64,000 nt of DNA, from NCBI GenBank assembly GCA_963669435.1, contig OY770025.1, positions 2,604,001 to 2,668,000 of the forward strand, written 5' to 3'. Under the pieces are notes generated by a model. The model had not been told where the DNA came from. It worked only from the letters and a program-made list of their open reading frames with translations, and searched no databases. The position numbers and the translations under genes were made by a program. Shown piece after piece: positions 50,421 through 59,758 of the stretch. Position 1 is the stretch's first letter. Every line of letters begins with the position of its first letter. This DNA comes from CALJFL01 sp963669435. GTDB lineage: Bacteria; Pseudomonadota; Gammaproteobacteria; Pseudomonadales; Halieaceae.

Positions 50421-52847
50421 TTACATATCGAAACGATAGGTTGCGCGCAGGCCGATGGTAAGTGGGCGCAATACGTTGGTGCCAAATCTACGCACCTGAA
50501 CATCGTTGCCATCAAAGTCTGGAACTACCTGGTTGAAAGAGGGGTCCTGGCGCACGCCGGTCTCCGCATACTTGTCCAGCAGGTTGTCCGCGTACAGGGT
50601 AACGTCCCAGGCATCCGCCCGCAGTGCCGCTGACAGGTTGTGAACCGCGTAGCCCGAGAGGGTGTAGGCGTTCGCCCTTCCGCCGGTCTTGGTGAGAATG
50701 TCGCTCACCGCCGAGATGCCATAATTGAACGATAGATCCATATTGTCGAGTGGCATTACGTAGCTTGCATAGATGCTACCCTGTTGCTCGGGTGAGCCTG
50801 GCAACCGGTCGCCTGACTCGCCGTCCACGTTTATCGTTTCAAAGCCGCCACTACCCGGCGAAGTTTGCATCAGGTCGGGTGCGTCTTCGGTCAGCTCTGC
50901 TTTACTGTAGGAGTAACTGCCCCGTACCGAGAAATTGTCGGTCATCAACCAGTTAAATGAGAATTCAACGCCCGTGGACTCAGCGCCGTCGCCATTGATG
51001 GTGATGGATACGCCAGCATTTTCAGTTACAGAGTCCAGCTGTGGGTCGCTCCAGTCCACGTAGTAAACCGCACCATTCAGCGTCAGCGTGCCATCGAGCC
51101 ACGTGGAACGCAGCCCCAGCTCGTAGTTCTGGGTTTCGTCCGGGAAATACTCGAACTCGTTGGGTAATGCACACAGACCCTGGCCCTCGGGGATGGGGTC
51201 GGGGCACAGGCTAATAGCGTTACCCGCGCCCAGGCGGAATCCTTCCGAATAGGTGAAATAGCCCATCATATCGTCGGTGAAGTCGTATGAAGTGTTGAAC
51301 TTGAACAGGGTGCCGTCGTCCTCCTGGGCTGAGCGGTCAAAGTCATCATCCGCGGGTACGATTGGGCCAATGAAACCGCTGCCATACAGGGCATCTGCCA
51401 TGGTGAAGTAGGCTACAGAGGCGGTGTCAAATTCGTAATCGTAGTAGCGCGCACCTACGGTCACATCCCAGCGCTCGGTTATCGCGTAGCTCAGTTCACC
51501 GTAAAAGGCCCACTCGGTCGTTTCCTCAATGTCAATCGAGAAGTACTCGAGTTGATCGGGACGGGACGCTATACCGCCAAAATTTTCCACCGCCCAATCA
51601 CCAAAGCCCGGGGTAAACTCTCGTGACTCGGATGTATCTATGTCATACGTGTTATAGAACGCACCCGCGATCCAGCTCAATGGACCATCCCCGGTTGAAA
51701 CCAGGCGGAACTCCTGATTGAAGCGCTCTTCATCCACGTCCTCACGGGTAAATGCGGCGAAAGAGGGAAAGGCCTCGTAACTGTATTCCAGGGTGATCAA
51801 CAGGTCGGTCTGGTCGCGACTACCGGTTTCCTCGTACTCGGAAATACCGGTCGCCGAGGTCAGTTCAGCAAAACCCAGGTCTGCGGTCAATTCCAGGGCG
51901 ATCAGGTCGTTGGTACGCTCGCTGGGCTCAACAAAGCGATACGCTGATTCGTAGTCTCCAGTGTTTAGCGCGTCCTTACCGTTGATAGACCGACCACCCG
52001 ATTCCATGTTCTGGTAGTAGTAGGTCAATGTGCCGTCGAGCCAGTCGGTCGGGGTCCAGCGCAATGCAATCCGGCCAGACAGTGTTTCCTCGTCGTTCAC
52101 GTCGTCAACAGAACGCAGGTTGGCCCTGACATCTTCCGGGTTACTAAAGTCCGGGTCCGGGTTGGACACCCCAGGCTCGCGTACCGTGTAGATATAGTCG
52201 ATATAGCCGGAGTCCTCGACGTAATCAAGGTTCATACGCAGGGCAAAGTTGTCGCCGAATGGTAGATTCAGGGTAAAGCCCATGTCGGTACTGAGATCAT
52301 CGGCTTCCGAAATCTGGTAGAGGTCGCCGCGAATCTCCAGGTCTGTTTCCTGAAATTGCGGTTTGTTGGGGATGTAGCGGATTGCACCACCCAGGGTGCC
52401 GGCGCCGTACAGGGTGCCTTGCGGCCCCAACAGCACCTCTACGCGCTGCATGTCATTCAGTTTCAGGTCGACATAAACCGGTATTTCCCCGACGTAGGTG
52501 GCCACCGTGTCGCCACTGTCGTTGCTGAATGCTGGATCCACCGAGCTGACGCTCAAGCCCCGCACGATAATGCGGTCGGCTGCGCGGGAGCCCTGGTCGA
52601 CAACGTGGATACCCGGTACCCACTGCATCGCCTCGGCGAGGCCGGTAAGTCCTTGCTCCCTGATGGTCTCACCACCGATGGCAGCGATATTGAGTGGAAT
52701 ATCCTGGATGCTCTCGGCCCGGCGTGTCGCCGTTACGATCACTTCCTCGAGAGCGGCCTGGGCATGAACCTGGTGTGAGCCTGTGACCAGCGCGGAAGTC
52801 ACCGCGGCAGACATAGTGCTGAGTTTGAATAGTCGGTTAGTTTTCAT
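50421..52847 (-). CDS. TonB-dependent outer membrane receptor
   Basis: 808 residues. A signal peptide of about 30 residues ends VHAQA. A TonB-box-like EEVIVTATRR follows, then the plug domain (about 45-165, with IREQGLTGLAEAMQWVPGI and DRIIVRGLS) and a 22-strand barrel ending in the beta signal TYRFDM. Resemblance is to receptors abundant in marine proteobacteria and sphingomonads. The ligand is unknown. The upstream DUF4915-like and hydroxylase-like genes are on the same strand, 189 nt away. Confidence 0.95.
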   Translation of the reverse strand: MKTNRLFKLSTMSAAVTSALVTGSHQVHAQAALEEVIVTATRRAESIQDIPLNIAAIGGETIREQGLTGLAEAMQWVPGIHVVDQGSRAADRIIVRGLSVSSVDPAFSNDSGDTVATYVGEIPVYVDLKLNDMQRVEVLLGPQGTLYGAGTLGGAIRYIPNKPQFQETDLEIRGDLYQISEADDLSTDMGFTLNLPFGDNFALRMNLDYVEDSGYIDYIYTVREPGVSNPDPDFSNPEDVRANLRSVDDVNDEETLSGRIALRWTPTDWLDGTLTYYYQNMESGGRSINGKDALNTGDYESAYRFVEPSERTNDLIALELTADLGFAELTSATGISEYEETGSRDQTDLLITLEYSYEAFPSFAAFTREDVDEERFNQEFRLVSTGDGPLSWIAGAFYNTYDIDTSESREFTPGFGDWAVENFGGIASRPDQLEYFSIDIEETTEWAFYGELSYAITERWDVTVGARYYDYEFDTASVAYFTMADALYGSGFIGPIVPADDDFDRSAQEDDGTLFKFNTSYDFTDDMMGYFTYSEGFRLGAGNAISLCPDPIPEGQGLCALPNEFEYFPDETQNYELGLRSTWLDGTLTLNGAVYYVDWSDPQLDSVTENAGVSITINGDGAESTGVEFSFNWLMTDNFSVRGSYSYSKAELTEDAPDLMQTSPGSGGFETINVDGESGDRLPGSPEQQGSIYASYVMPLDNMDLSFNYGISAVSDILTKTGGRANAYTLSGYAVHNLSAALRADAWDVTLYADNLLDKYAETGVRQDPSFNQVVPDFDGNDVQVRRFGTNVLRPLTIGLRATYRFDM

Positions 52848-53036
52848 CGTCCCACCTTGATTGATTTTGATTTCTGGAGATGCCAGCCTCTTCCCGGGCG
52901 GTACTACCCCATTTGTACTAGTTTCTTATGCGCCCACGATACCACCCGCGCAGCGGAGCGGACATTTCCTTAAATGGCAATATTACCGCCTTTAGCGCCC
53001 TGTTCTGGGGCAGAAAAAAGGAACGAATTCAGGTGC

Positions 53037-54059
53037 TTAGGGGGAAGACCACAGCGCCAGTCCGTGCACCGCGTTACGGATATCCATGGCGATATTGACG
53101 GACTTTATCACGGCACGTGCACGCATATCCCATACCGTGATGGTCGAGGGCGATGAGCCTGCGATAACAATGTCGTCCCGATACACGCAGAGCCCGCGAC
53201 CAAAACCCTGCCGTGCCAGCCGTTCATCGCCCAGTTCAGTGCACTTAAGGTCGGCCGTCGCATACATCGGTACGTCCAGATAAGTGAAGTTGTTACCGGC
53301 TTCAAAGCTGACCAGGTCGGCATTGGTATCGTTGTAGAGCACGCCGCCATGATATGGCATGGCATTGTGCGTACCGGGAGGGAGCTTGGCATAAGGCTTG
53401 ATAGCCTCATCGCTAATGTGCAGGACCATGGGCAGACCGCGGCCGCTGAGGTAGAGCCCGGAAGCATCCTGGGACACATTGTTCAGATGCAGGACGTTGC
53501 CCTCATCGGGCCCGTTATCCCGCTGTGGATTGAACGTCTGCAGGTGCAGCGTATCTTTGCCACGGGGGCGCACACACCAGCCTCGCACGAATTCCCGGCT
53601 TTGTAGATTGAATTGCAATACAGCATCGAAACCGGTGGAGGTGATCAGCAACTGATTCTCGTATCGGTGAATTTCGTGGGCATGCCGCAAGTACCGGTTG
53701 CGCCAGGATCCCAGTTTGTTGAATTGTCGGTCATAGCAGAACAACTCGTCGCTGGCGGCGATGTAAACCTTGTCTTCAAGCAGTGCCACACCCCGTAAGC
53801 CGCGGTCCCAGCCTCGACCTTCCCAGCTGATGTCGCAGGTGTCCCAGTCCAGCACCTGTTCTACGATCTCTGTTTGCAGGTCGACGAGGTATACACCGCC
53901 GTGGCTTTCTTCCTTGTGGGCACCTCTAATTACTGACGTTACGATGACTTTGGGTAACGAATAGTCCAATCGTGGCGGTGGAGCAGGGTTCTCGGCGTTC
54001 ACCATGTCCTGCTTGCGCCGCTTATCGAAGCCGGTGGTCAGCGCTGCCGGCGCGTTCAT
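53037..54059 (-). CDS. DUF4915/TIGR03032-like beta-propeller protein
   Basis: 340 residues. No signal peptide. Segments GRGWDRGLRGVALLEDKVY, LRHAHEIHRYENQLLITSTG, VLHLNNVSQD and PPGTHNAMPYHGGVLYND resemble the uncharacterised DUF4915/TIGR03032 family, which is found beside TPR and sulfotransferase genes elsewhere (from memory, unverified). The repeat pattern suggests a beta-propeller. It starts 2 nt after the hydroxylase-like gene, so both are on one transcript. Confidence 0.75.
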   Translation of the reverse strand: MNAPAALTTGFDKRRKQDMVNAENPAPPPRLDYSLPKVIVTSVIRGAHKEESHGGVYLVDLQTEIVEQVLDWDTCDISWEGRGWDRGLRGVALLEDKVYIAASDELFCYDRQFNKLGSWRNRYLRHAHEIHRYENQLLITSTGFDAVLQFNLQSREFVRGWCVRPRGKDTLHLQTFNPQRDNGPDEGNVLHLNNVSQDASGLYLSGRGLPMVLHISDEAIKPYAKLPPGTHNAMPYHGGVLYNDTNADLVSFEAGNNFTYLDVPMYATADLKCTELGDERLARQGFGRGLCVYRDDIVIAGSSPSTITVWDMRARAVIKSVNIAMDIRNAVHGLALWSSP

Positions 54060-54061
54060 TG

Positions 54062-54625
54062 CTACCGTAAATAATCGATAATCAGGTGAATCCGGTCGGT
54101 ATTGCCACCATTGTGGACCGAGTGCATAACCCGATTGTTGAATTCATACATTTCCCCGGGTGAAAAGCTTGCCTGGTTGTCACCAATGTCGAAGTTGACG
54201 CCGGGGTTGGTAGTTAGTGGTACGTGCACGCGATGTGCTGCAACCAGCATCATGGACTGATCGATGTGGGGCATTATCCGGGTGCCCGGGCGCATCCGTG
54301 CGAACTGGATTCGCGTTACCACGCCCCCTCGCCCCAGCTTTTCAAGGAGTACCTCGAGTATAGGGTCCACCAGTGCCTGTAAGGACTCGCGACCTGTTGG
54401 TATGGTGATGTCGGCCTCTTGCAGCGAGCGTTCGCGAAGAACATTGTTGAAGGTTTGTGCATCCACTGACCGCAGGAAGATAGAGTTGGTTTCGCGGTAG
54501 AAAGCCAGTTCTTTAAGCTGTTGCCGATCTGCCTGCCAACTTGTTTCCGGCAGAGAGAGTACTGCCTTGGTCAATGCGCCGGTGTCGACTGATGCAAGGT
54601 GTCGATAGGGCGCGGTTATCCACAT
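54062..54625 (-). CDS. Aspartyl/asparaginyl beta-hydroxylase-like dioxygenase
   Basis: 187 residues. The Fe(II)/2-oxoglutarate site is recognisable: MPHIDQSMM (HxD), VHVPLTTNPG, and RVMHSVHNGG with the second His, followed by DRIHLIIDYL. Members hydroxylate Asp or Asn in proteins or small molecules. Its pairing with a DUF4915-like propeller, and the nearby TonB receptor and TPR-sulfotransferase, suggests a shared protein or peptide modification task. That link is inference. Confidence 0.85.
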   Translation of the reverse strand: MWITAPYRHLASVDTGALTKAVLSLPETSWQADRQQLKELAFYRETNSIFLRSVDAQTFNNVLRERSLQEADITIPTGRESLQALVDPILEVLLEKLGRGGVVTRIQFARMRPGTRIMPHIDQSMMLVAAHRVHVPLTTNPGVNFDIGDNQASFSPGEMYEFNNRVMHSVHNGGNTDRIHLIIDYLR

Positions 54626-54696
54626 TACACGATGGCCTGAATCTGGGAGATATTGGTTTTTCTGCGGGTTGAGCGGTATGTCATGCTGGGCAGTTT

Positions 54697-54710
54697 ACCG
54701 CAATTGCGGT
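54697..54710. promoter_or_regulatory. Perfect 14-bp palindrome in a divergent promoter region
   Basis: ACCGCAATTGCGGT is a perfect palindrome in the 150-nt gap between the hydroxylase-like gene (minus) and the DDN-like gene (plus). A second short one, CCGGAT-TTA-ATCCGG, lies at 54726-54740. Either could be an operator. No regulator gene is adjacent. Confidence 0.5.
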
Positions 54711-54775
54711 AGTTTATTGTCCCGTCCGGATTTAATCCGGTGACGTATATTAATCAACGTTTCGGAAGGTGATCC

Positions 54776-55216
54776 ATGGCTGTCGACCGTCAAAAAATAG
54801 AGCGAGAATTCTTTCGTATGTTGAATCGCGTGGTTGAGCCCGCGGTGCGAAAGGGCATAGGCTCTCCGAGATTCGTGCCGGGTGGTTTGATCGTACTGGA
54901 AACCACCGGCTTCAAGTCAGGTCAGCAGCGTCGCACGCCCCTGGTGGCCACCCGTTTGGGTGGGTATGTGTTTATCACCACCGTGCGCGGCGAGCGTTCC
55001 TTCTGGGTAAAAAACCTGCAAAAAAAGGCGCAGACGAATTACTACCTTGGTGGTAAACGCAGATCTGCGAAAGCTTTCGTCATGATGCCGGGCAAGCGTT
55101 ATCGCCGCCCCACATCATTACCGCCCTTTATCGGCAAGATCACTGATTTCCTGGCGCCTTACACCCGCGCTGGCTGGGCCTTTGCAGTGCTGGCCCCGGT
55201 GGACGCGAAAGCATAA
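54776..55216 (+). CDS. Nitroreductase/deazaflavin (DDN) family protein
   Basis: 146 residues. Motifs GGLIVLETTGFKSGQQRRTPL, followed by VRGERSFWVKNLQKKAQTNY, fit the split-barrel DDN family. In mycobacteria these use cofactor F420 to reduce quinones or nitro compounds. No F420 synthesis gene is in the window, so the cofactor could be F420 or a flavin. It has GGAAGGTG close to the ATG. Confidence 0.82.
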   Translation: MAVDRQKIEREFFRMLNRVVEPAVRKGIGSPRFVPGGLIVLETTGFKSGQQRRTPLVATRLGGYVFITTVRGERSFWVKNLQKKAQTNYYLGGKRRSAKAFVMMPGKRYRRPTSLPPFIGKITDFLAPYTRAGWAFAVLAPVDAKA

Positions 55217-55242
55217 CTGCACCCGGGAAGCCACAGCATGAA

Positions 55243-56571
55243 TCAGGTCCCGCGCACGTATACCACCAGCGTCGGAAAGCGGTTGGGATTAGTGTTAACC
55301 AGGAACAGTATGCGTCCGTCCGCGGACACGGAACCGAAGCTTTCACTGGTTTCCAGTTCGCCGGTCGCTTTTACCAGCATAAAATCCTGCCCCAGTGAGT
55401 AGTTGCGCCCCCCGAGTGAGTCGCGCAATACGTTCTCCTGAGTCATGCCCTGGTTGCTTAACACCAGTTCGGTGACCGCGCTGGCAGGTTGGGTGCTGAA
55501 CAGGGTGCCGATATAACCGCCAGCCACGCTACCCACCGTTTTGTCGCTGAAGCTGCGCAGGCAGATGGCGCTACCCTGGAGTTGGCGGGATACCTGGGTG
55601 GCAGCAAATACACTGCCATCCGCCGACAGGCTGCCTGCCAGCCGTATTCCCAGGTAGTCCAACAGGGTAGTGCCGTTACTGGAAACGTTGTAGCTGATCG
55701 CCGATTGTCCCGAACGATTCTGCCGATCCTCGAGGAGAAACGCGGTACCGCCGCCATTGCCGTCCAACTGCGCCCGAAAAAAGGTGGCGCGGCCGTCGGA
55801 AATTATGTGGCCGCAAAAATAACTGCCATTGAAGTTGTTGTTGCCGCTATTTGCCTGGGTGGGCTGCAGGTATGTAACTGAGATTTCATTGTCGCCCGCA
55901 TCGGTGTCAACGAGAGCAAGGAAATCACCCTGGGGCGTGGCGCCGCCGGCTGGAACCAGTTCCTCAGGCGTGGGCCCCGCGAGCAGCAGGCTGTTTGCCT
56001 GGCGCAGGAACTGCGCGGGTGCGCGATCGAACTCGCTGCGTGTACTGGCCTGGGCGATGGTGAAGCGATAGCTGCCATCCGCTGAAAAAAGCGCATCGAG
56101 CAGTTCGGCAAAGCCAAAGTTGCCGGTAGCACCAAAGCGTGCCGCTATGTACGGGGCCGTGGCAGGCGCGTCGTCATCCTCGACAAACACTGCAGTGAGA
56201 CTTGGTAGTGGTAATCCCGGGAAGTTGTCGTCCCAGAAGTTGGCCAGCCCCTGGGTGTAGTTTTGTTGGCAGTCATCACCCGGTGAGTCCTTGGCGCATA
56301 TGCCGTCCCAGTGAGAAAAGCGCCAGCCCGGTCTTGGTAGCGCGCGATAGATAGCGGTCTCATTATTCTGGACCTCGTTATCTGTACAACGAGCCCACTG
56401 GGCTTCGTACTCCTCGAAAGCGCAGCCCCGTACACCGTTCACGGTCTCGACAATGTCCCCTTCACCGGTAATGGCCAGTGGATGTTTGCACCCTGCCATC
56501 AAGCCCAGGCATAGGCTCATGCATAGTAGGAGCCGGCCTTGAAAAAGAAGGGAAACTAGTCTGAATTGCAT
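55243..56571 (-). CDS. Putative lipoprotein with an InlB-like cysteine-rich repeat
   Basis: 442 residues. The lipobox LCLGLMAGC places the lipid-modified Cys at about residue 28. Next comes a domain with paired Cys and GWRFSHWDGICAKDSPG, resembling bacterial InlB-type B repeats, and an acidic linker (EDDDAPATAPY). The remaining 300 residues look like a secreted propeller or beta-rich domain, with repeated SADGS segments (FSADGSYRF, LSADGSVFA, VSADGRILF). I do not recognise its function. It is divergent from the GGT gene. Confidence 0.65.
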   Translation of the reverse strand: MQFRLVSLLFQGRLLLCMSLCLGLMAGCKHPLAITGEGDIVETVNGVRGCAFEEYEAQWARCTDNEVQNNETAIYRALPRPGWRFSHWDGICAKDSPGDDCQQNYTQGLANFWDDNFPGLPLPSLTAVFVEDDDAPATAPYIAARFGATGNFGFAELLDALFSADGSYRFTIAQASTRSEFDRAPAQFLRQANSLLLAGPTPEELVPAGGATPQGDFLALVDTDAGDNEISVTYLQPTQANSGNNNFNGSYFCGHIISDGRATFFRAQLDGNGGGTAFLLEDRQNRSGQSAISYNVSSNGTTLLDYLGIRLAGSLSADGSVFAATQVSRQLQGSAICLRSFSDKTVGSVAGGYIGTLFSTQPASAVTELVLSNQGMTQENVLRDSLGGRNYSLGQDFMLVKATGELETSESFGSVSADGRILFLVNTNPNRFPTLVVYVRGT

Positions 56572-56725
56572 AGGGTGTGCGTATTAACAGTGACCGGGAT
56601 ACTCGCGAGCCATCATAACGTAACTGTCCTGTGCTGGGACTGTTTGATAGACAAATTCATCTCAATAATCTCACCGTACAGCCTGTTCGCTGGCCGGTGC
56701 TTTTCCACCCACAACAGGAGTTGTT

Positions 56726-58702
56726 ATGCTTGGTCGCTTGTTTTACTTATCGGGTATGAATGTTATGCGCTCGTTGCTGAATTATCTCGCGCCCCCCTGG
56801 GCTGCGGGGATGCTGGTGTTGCTGATTGTGGTTTCGCAGGCTCCCGTTGCGGTTGCCGCTGATAAAACCGCCAAGCCCGTATTGCACGGCAAGCATTGGG
56901 TTGCTGTCACCGGCAAGCCACTTGCGGCAACTGCCGGTGCGATGATTTTCAGCCGCGGCGGTAATGCCGTGGATGCCGCCTGCGCCATGCTGGGTGCCAC
57001 GTCCACCATGTGGGACACGCTGGGTTGGGGGGGTGAAACACAGGCGCTTATCTATAACCCGCACACCGGGCAGGTGAAAGGGATTAATGCCCTTGGCGTC
57101 GCGCCTACCGGTGCCACGGCCGACTTCTTTCGCGAACAGGGATTGCAGTATCCACCCGAGTATGGCCCGTTGGCCGCGGTGACACCGGGCACCCCGGGGG
57201 GCCTGATGGTAATGCTGGCCGAGTATGGGCGCCTGAGTCTCGCGGAGGTACTGGCACCATCAATCGCCATGGCAGCGGGCTACCCTATAGAAGTCGCCCA
57301 GGCGGATAATATGGAAAAGCGCCGGGAGGTGATTGAACGTTGGCAGTATTCGACTGATGTTTTCCTGCCGCACCTGAATCCTGAAGACCCCAACTCGCGT
57401 GCGGCGCCGGTAGCGGGTGAAGTCTTCCGCCAGGACAATTTGTTGGCGACGCTCGAGAAACTGGTAGCCGCGGAATCCGCTGCCCTGGCAGCGGGCAAAA
57501 CCCGCAAAGAGGCGATTTACGCAGCTTATGATCGTTTCTACCGCGGCGACATCGCCCGGGAGTTGATTCGCAGTTCAAAGGAATATGGCGGCCTGATGAC
57601 CATGGAGGACCTCGATCGCTGGCAAGTCCATATAGAGGAACCGGTCAGCACCAACTACAAAGGCGTGGACGTGTACAAGCTCACCACCTGGGTGCAGGGC
57701 CCGGCAATGCTGCAGGCGCTGAATATTCTCGAACCCATGGATTTGCAGGTCATGGGTTACAACTCGACCGAGTACATTCACACGCTGTATCAAGCGATGA
57801 ACCTGGCATTTGCCGATCGCGATTTTTACTACGGTGATCCGTACGTACCACCGGCCGAGCCGATAGACGGCCTGCTGTCCAAGGAGTACGCGGCCAAGCG
57901 CCGTGCGTTGATCAATCCCGAGCAGAACAATGCGGACGCGCGCCCGGGCAACCCCTATGAATTCCAGGACGGCGACAACCCATTCCTGGAGTACCTGGAA
58001 CAATGGCAGGCGGTCCCTGAACCGGCCGAAGGTGACGGCTCTGACGGTTTCCAGCAGGCCAGCTTGCGCAATACAGATGAAAGTTTTCTCGCCGGCACCA
58101 CGTCGATCCAGGCGGCGGACGCCGAGGGTTGGGTAGTTTCGATAACACCCAGTGGCGGTTGGATACCCGCATTCATCGCCGGTGATACCGGCATTGGTCT
58201 CAGTCAGCGCATGCAGAGCTTTGTGCTTGATCCAGCGATGAACCCCTACAACGTGGTGCAGCCCGGGCAGCGGCCACGAGCCACACTGACCCCCAGTATT
58301 GCCCTCCGCGACGGGGTGCCACTGATGGGCTTTTCCGTGCAGGGCGGTGATTCCCAGGACCAGAACCTGCTGCAGTTTTTTCTCAACATGATCGAGTTCG
58401 ACATGAACGTGCAGCAAGCCGCAGAGGCGCACAATATCACCAGCTACCAAATGCAGAGTTCATTCGGCGCCCACCAGTCAGAACCCGGGCGCTTGCAACT
58501 CACTGAGCGGGTACCGGTTGAGGTGCGCGAGGAACTGGAAGGCATGGGATATGCGGTGGAGACTGTCGAGCGCAGCCCGATCACGGCCATCTTTTTCGAG
58601 CGCACCTACAGCCCGATCACGGCCATCTTTTTTGACCGGGAGAATGGCACGATGTGGGGCGGTGCAAGTGATTACGGTGACGACTACGGCGTTGCCTGGT
58701 AG
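56726..58702 (+). CDS. ggt: Gamma-glutamyltransferase
   Basis: 658 residues from the ATG at 56726, with GGAG 5 nt upstream. A signal peptide or anchor runs to about residue 45 (VAVAADK). Family motifs are GGNAVDAACAML, GTPGGLMVMLAEYGRLSL and GVPLMGFSVQGGDSQDQNLL. Autocleavage should occur before Thr458 of GTTSIQAADAEG, the new N-terminus of the small subunit. It would cleave glutathione or gamma-glutamyl peptides in the periplasm. The C-terminus contains a tandem 12-residue duplication. Confidence 0.92.
   Translation: MLGRLFYLSGMNVMRSLLNYLAPPWAAGMLVLLIVVSQAPVAVAADKTAKPVLHGKHWVAVTGKPLAATAGAMIFSRGGNAVDAACAMLGATSTMWDTLGWGGETQALIYNPHTGQVKGINALGVAPTGATADFFREQGLQYPPEYGPLAAVTPGTPGGLMVMLAEYGRLSLAEVLAPSIAMAAGYPIEVAQADNMEKRREVIERWQYSTDVFLPHLNPEDPNSRAAPVAGEVFRQDNLLATLEKLVAAESAALAAGKTRKEAIYAAYDRFYRGDIARELIRSSKEYGGLMTMEDLDRWQVHIEEPVSTNYKGVDVYKLTTWVQGPAMLQALNILEPMDLQVMGYNSTEYIHTLYQAMNLAFADRDFYYGDPYVPPAEPIDGLLSKEYAAKRRALINPEQNNADARPGNPYEFQDGDNPFLEYLEQWQAVPEPAEGDGSDGFQQASLRNTDESFLAGTTSIQAADAEGWVVSITPSGGWIPAFIAGDTGIGLSQRMQSFVLDPAMNPYNVVQPGQRPRATLTPSIALRDGVPLMGFSVQGGDSQDQNLLQFFLNMIEFDMNVQQAAEAHNITSYQMQSSFGAHQSEPGRLQLTERVPVEVREELEGMGYAVETVERSPITAIFFERTYSPITAIFFDRENGTMWGGASDYGDDYGVAW
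58574..58645 (+). repeat. Tandem 36-bp duplication at the 3' end of the GGT gene
   Basis: Units start at 58574 and 58610. The first 23 nt of both are identical and encode SPITAIFF, giving SPITAIFFERTY then SPITAIFFDREN. The usual GGT family end has one such segment, so a recent in-frame duplication is likely. Confidence 0.95.
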
Positions 58703-58738
58703 ATGTTGAACTTTTTGGAATACTAATCAGGAACTTTA

Positions 58739-59758
58739 ATGAAAAGCAGACGTTTAGGTAAAAGTGGCATTGTAGTCTCAGAAGTATGCATGGGTACGAT
58801 GACCTTTGGCAGTCAATCCGACGAAAAGGTTTCTTTCGAGATACTCGATCGTGCCTATGAAGCTGGCGTTGATTTTTATGATACGGCGGAGATGTACCCG
58901 GTGCCGCCGGATTTCAAGTACGCCGGACGCACCGAGGAGATATTCGGGCGCTGGATGAAGACCCGTGACCGTGATTCGCTGATCGTTGCCACCAAGGTGG
59001 CGGGTCCCAGCCATGGCTGGATCAAGGCGGTGCAGAGGGCAGCTAAAACCGGGCTGGACCGGCATCATATCGTGCGGGCGCTGGAGGGCAGCCTCAAGCG
59101 CTTGCAGACCGATTACGTGGACCTGTACCAGACGCACTGGCCCGACCCGGACATGCCCCACGAAGAAACCATGTATGCGCTGGATGAACTGGTGCGCTCT
59201 GGCAAGGTGCGCATTCTCGGTTGCAGTAATGAGACCACCTGGGGGCTTATGAAGAGCCTGGCGGCCTCGGAGAGCCATGGCCTGGCACGTTACGAGACCA
59301 TCCAGAACAATTTCAGCCTGAACAACCGGCGCTTCGAAGACGAGTTAGCCCAGGCCTGCCGCAAGGAACAGGTGAGCCTGATTCCTTACTCCCCGCTGGC
59401 TGGCGGGGTGTTATCGGGCAAGTACAACGACGACCAGTATCCTGACGGCGCGCGTTTCAGCCACTACCTTCAGCACGGAGAGAAACGCCAGAAACTGATG
59501 GCAGCGCGCTTTGTTAACGAGCGCAGTATCGCCTCGACCAAGCGGTTTCAGGATATTGCCGCCGAAGCGGGCATGTCACCCGTGACTCTGGCTACCGCCT
59601 GGAGTAAGCAGCATGACTTTGTAGCTTCCACCATTGTTGGCGCTACCACGGTAGACCAATTGGACGATATCCTCGCTGCCGCAGGTGTGGATCTCGAGCC
59701 CGAGGTCATGAAGAAGATCGACGCCGTCAGCCGAGAGATCATGTATCCCATGGGCTGA
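58739..59758 (+). CDS. Aldo/keto reductase (Tas-like)
   Basis: 339 residues. An NADPH-dependent TIM-barrel oxidoreductase. The catalytic tetrad can be placed: Asp and Tyr in FYDTAEMYPV, Lys in VATKVAG, His in LYQTHWPDPDMP. The phosphate-binding end is IVGATTVDQL. The substrate is not evident. It is 36 nt after the GGT gene and abuts the convergent dipeptidase without a gap. Confidence 0.94.
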   Translation: MKSRRLGKSGIVVSEVCMGTMTFGSQSDEKVSFEILDRAYEAGVDFYDTAEMYPVPPDFKYAGRTEEIFGRWMKTRDRDSLIVATKVAGPSHGWIKAVQRAAKTGLDRHHIVRALEGSLKRLQTDYVDLYQTHWPDPDMPHEETMYALDELVRSGKVRILGCSNETTWGLMKSLAASESHGLARYETIQNNFSLNNRRFEDELAQACRKEQVSLIPYSPLAGGVLSGKYNDDQYPDGARFSHYLQHGEKRQKLMAARFVNERSIASTKRFQDIAAEAGMSPVTLATAWSKQHDFVASTIVGATTVDQLDDILAAAGVDLEPEVMKKIDAVSREIMYPMG

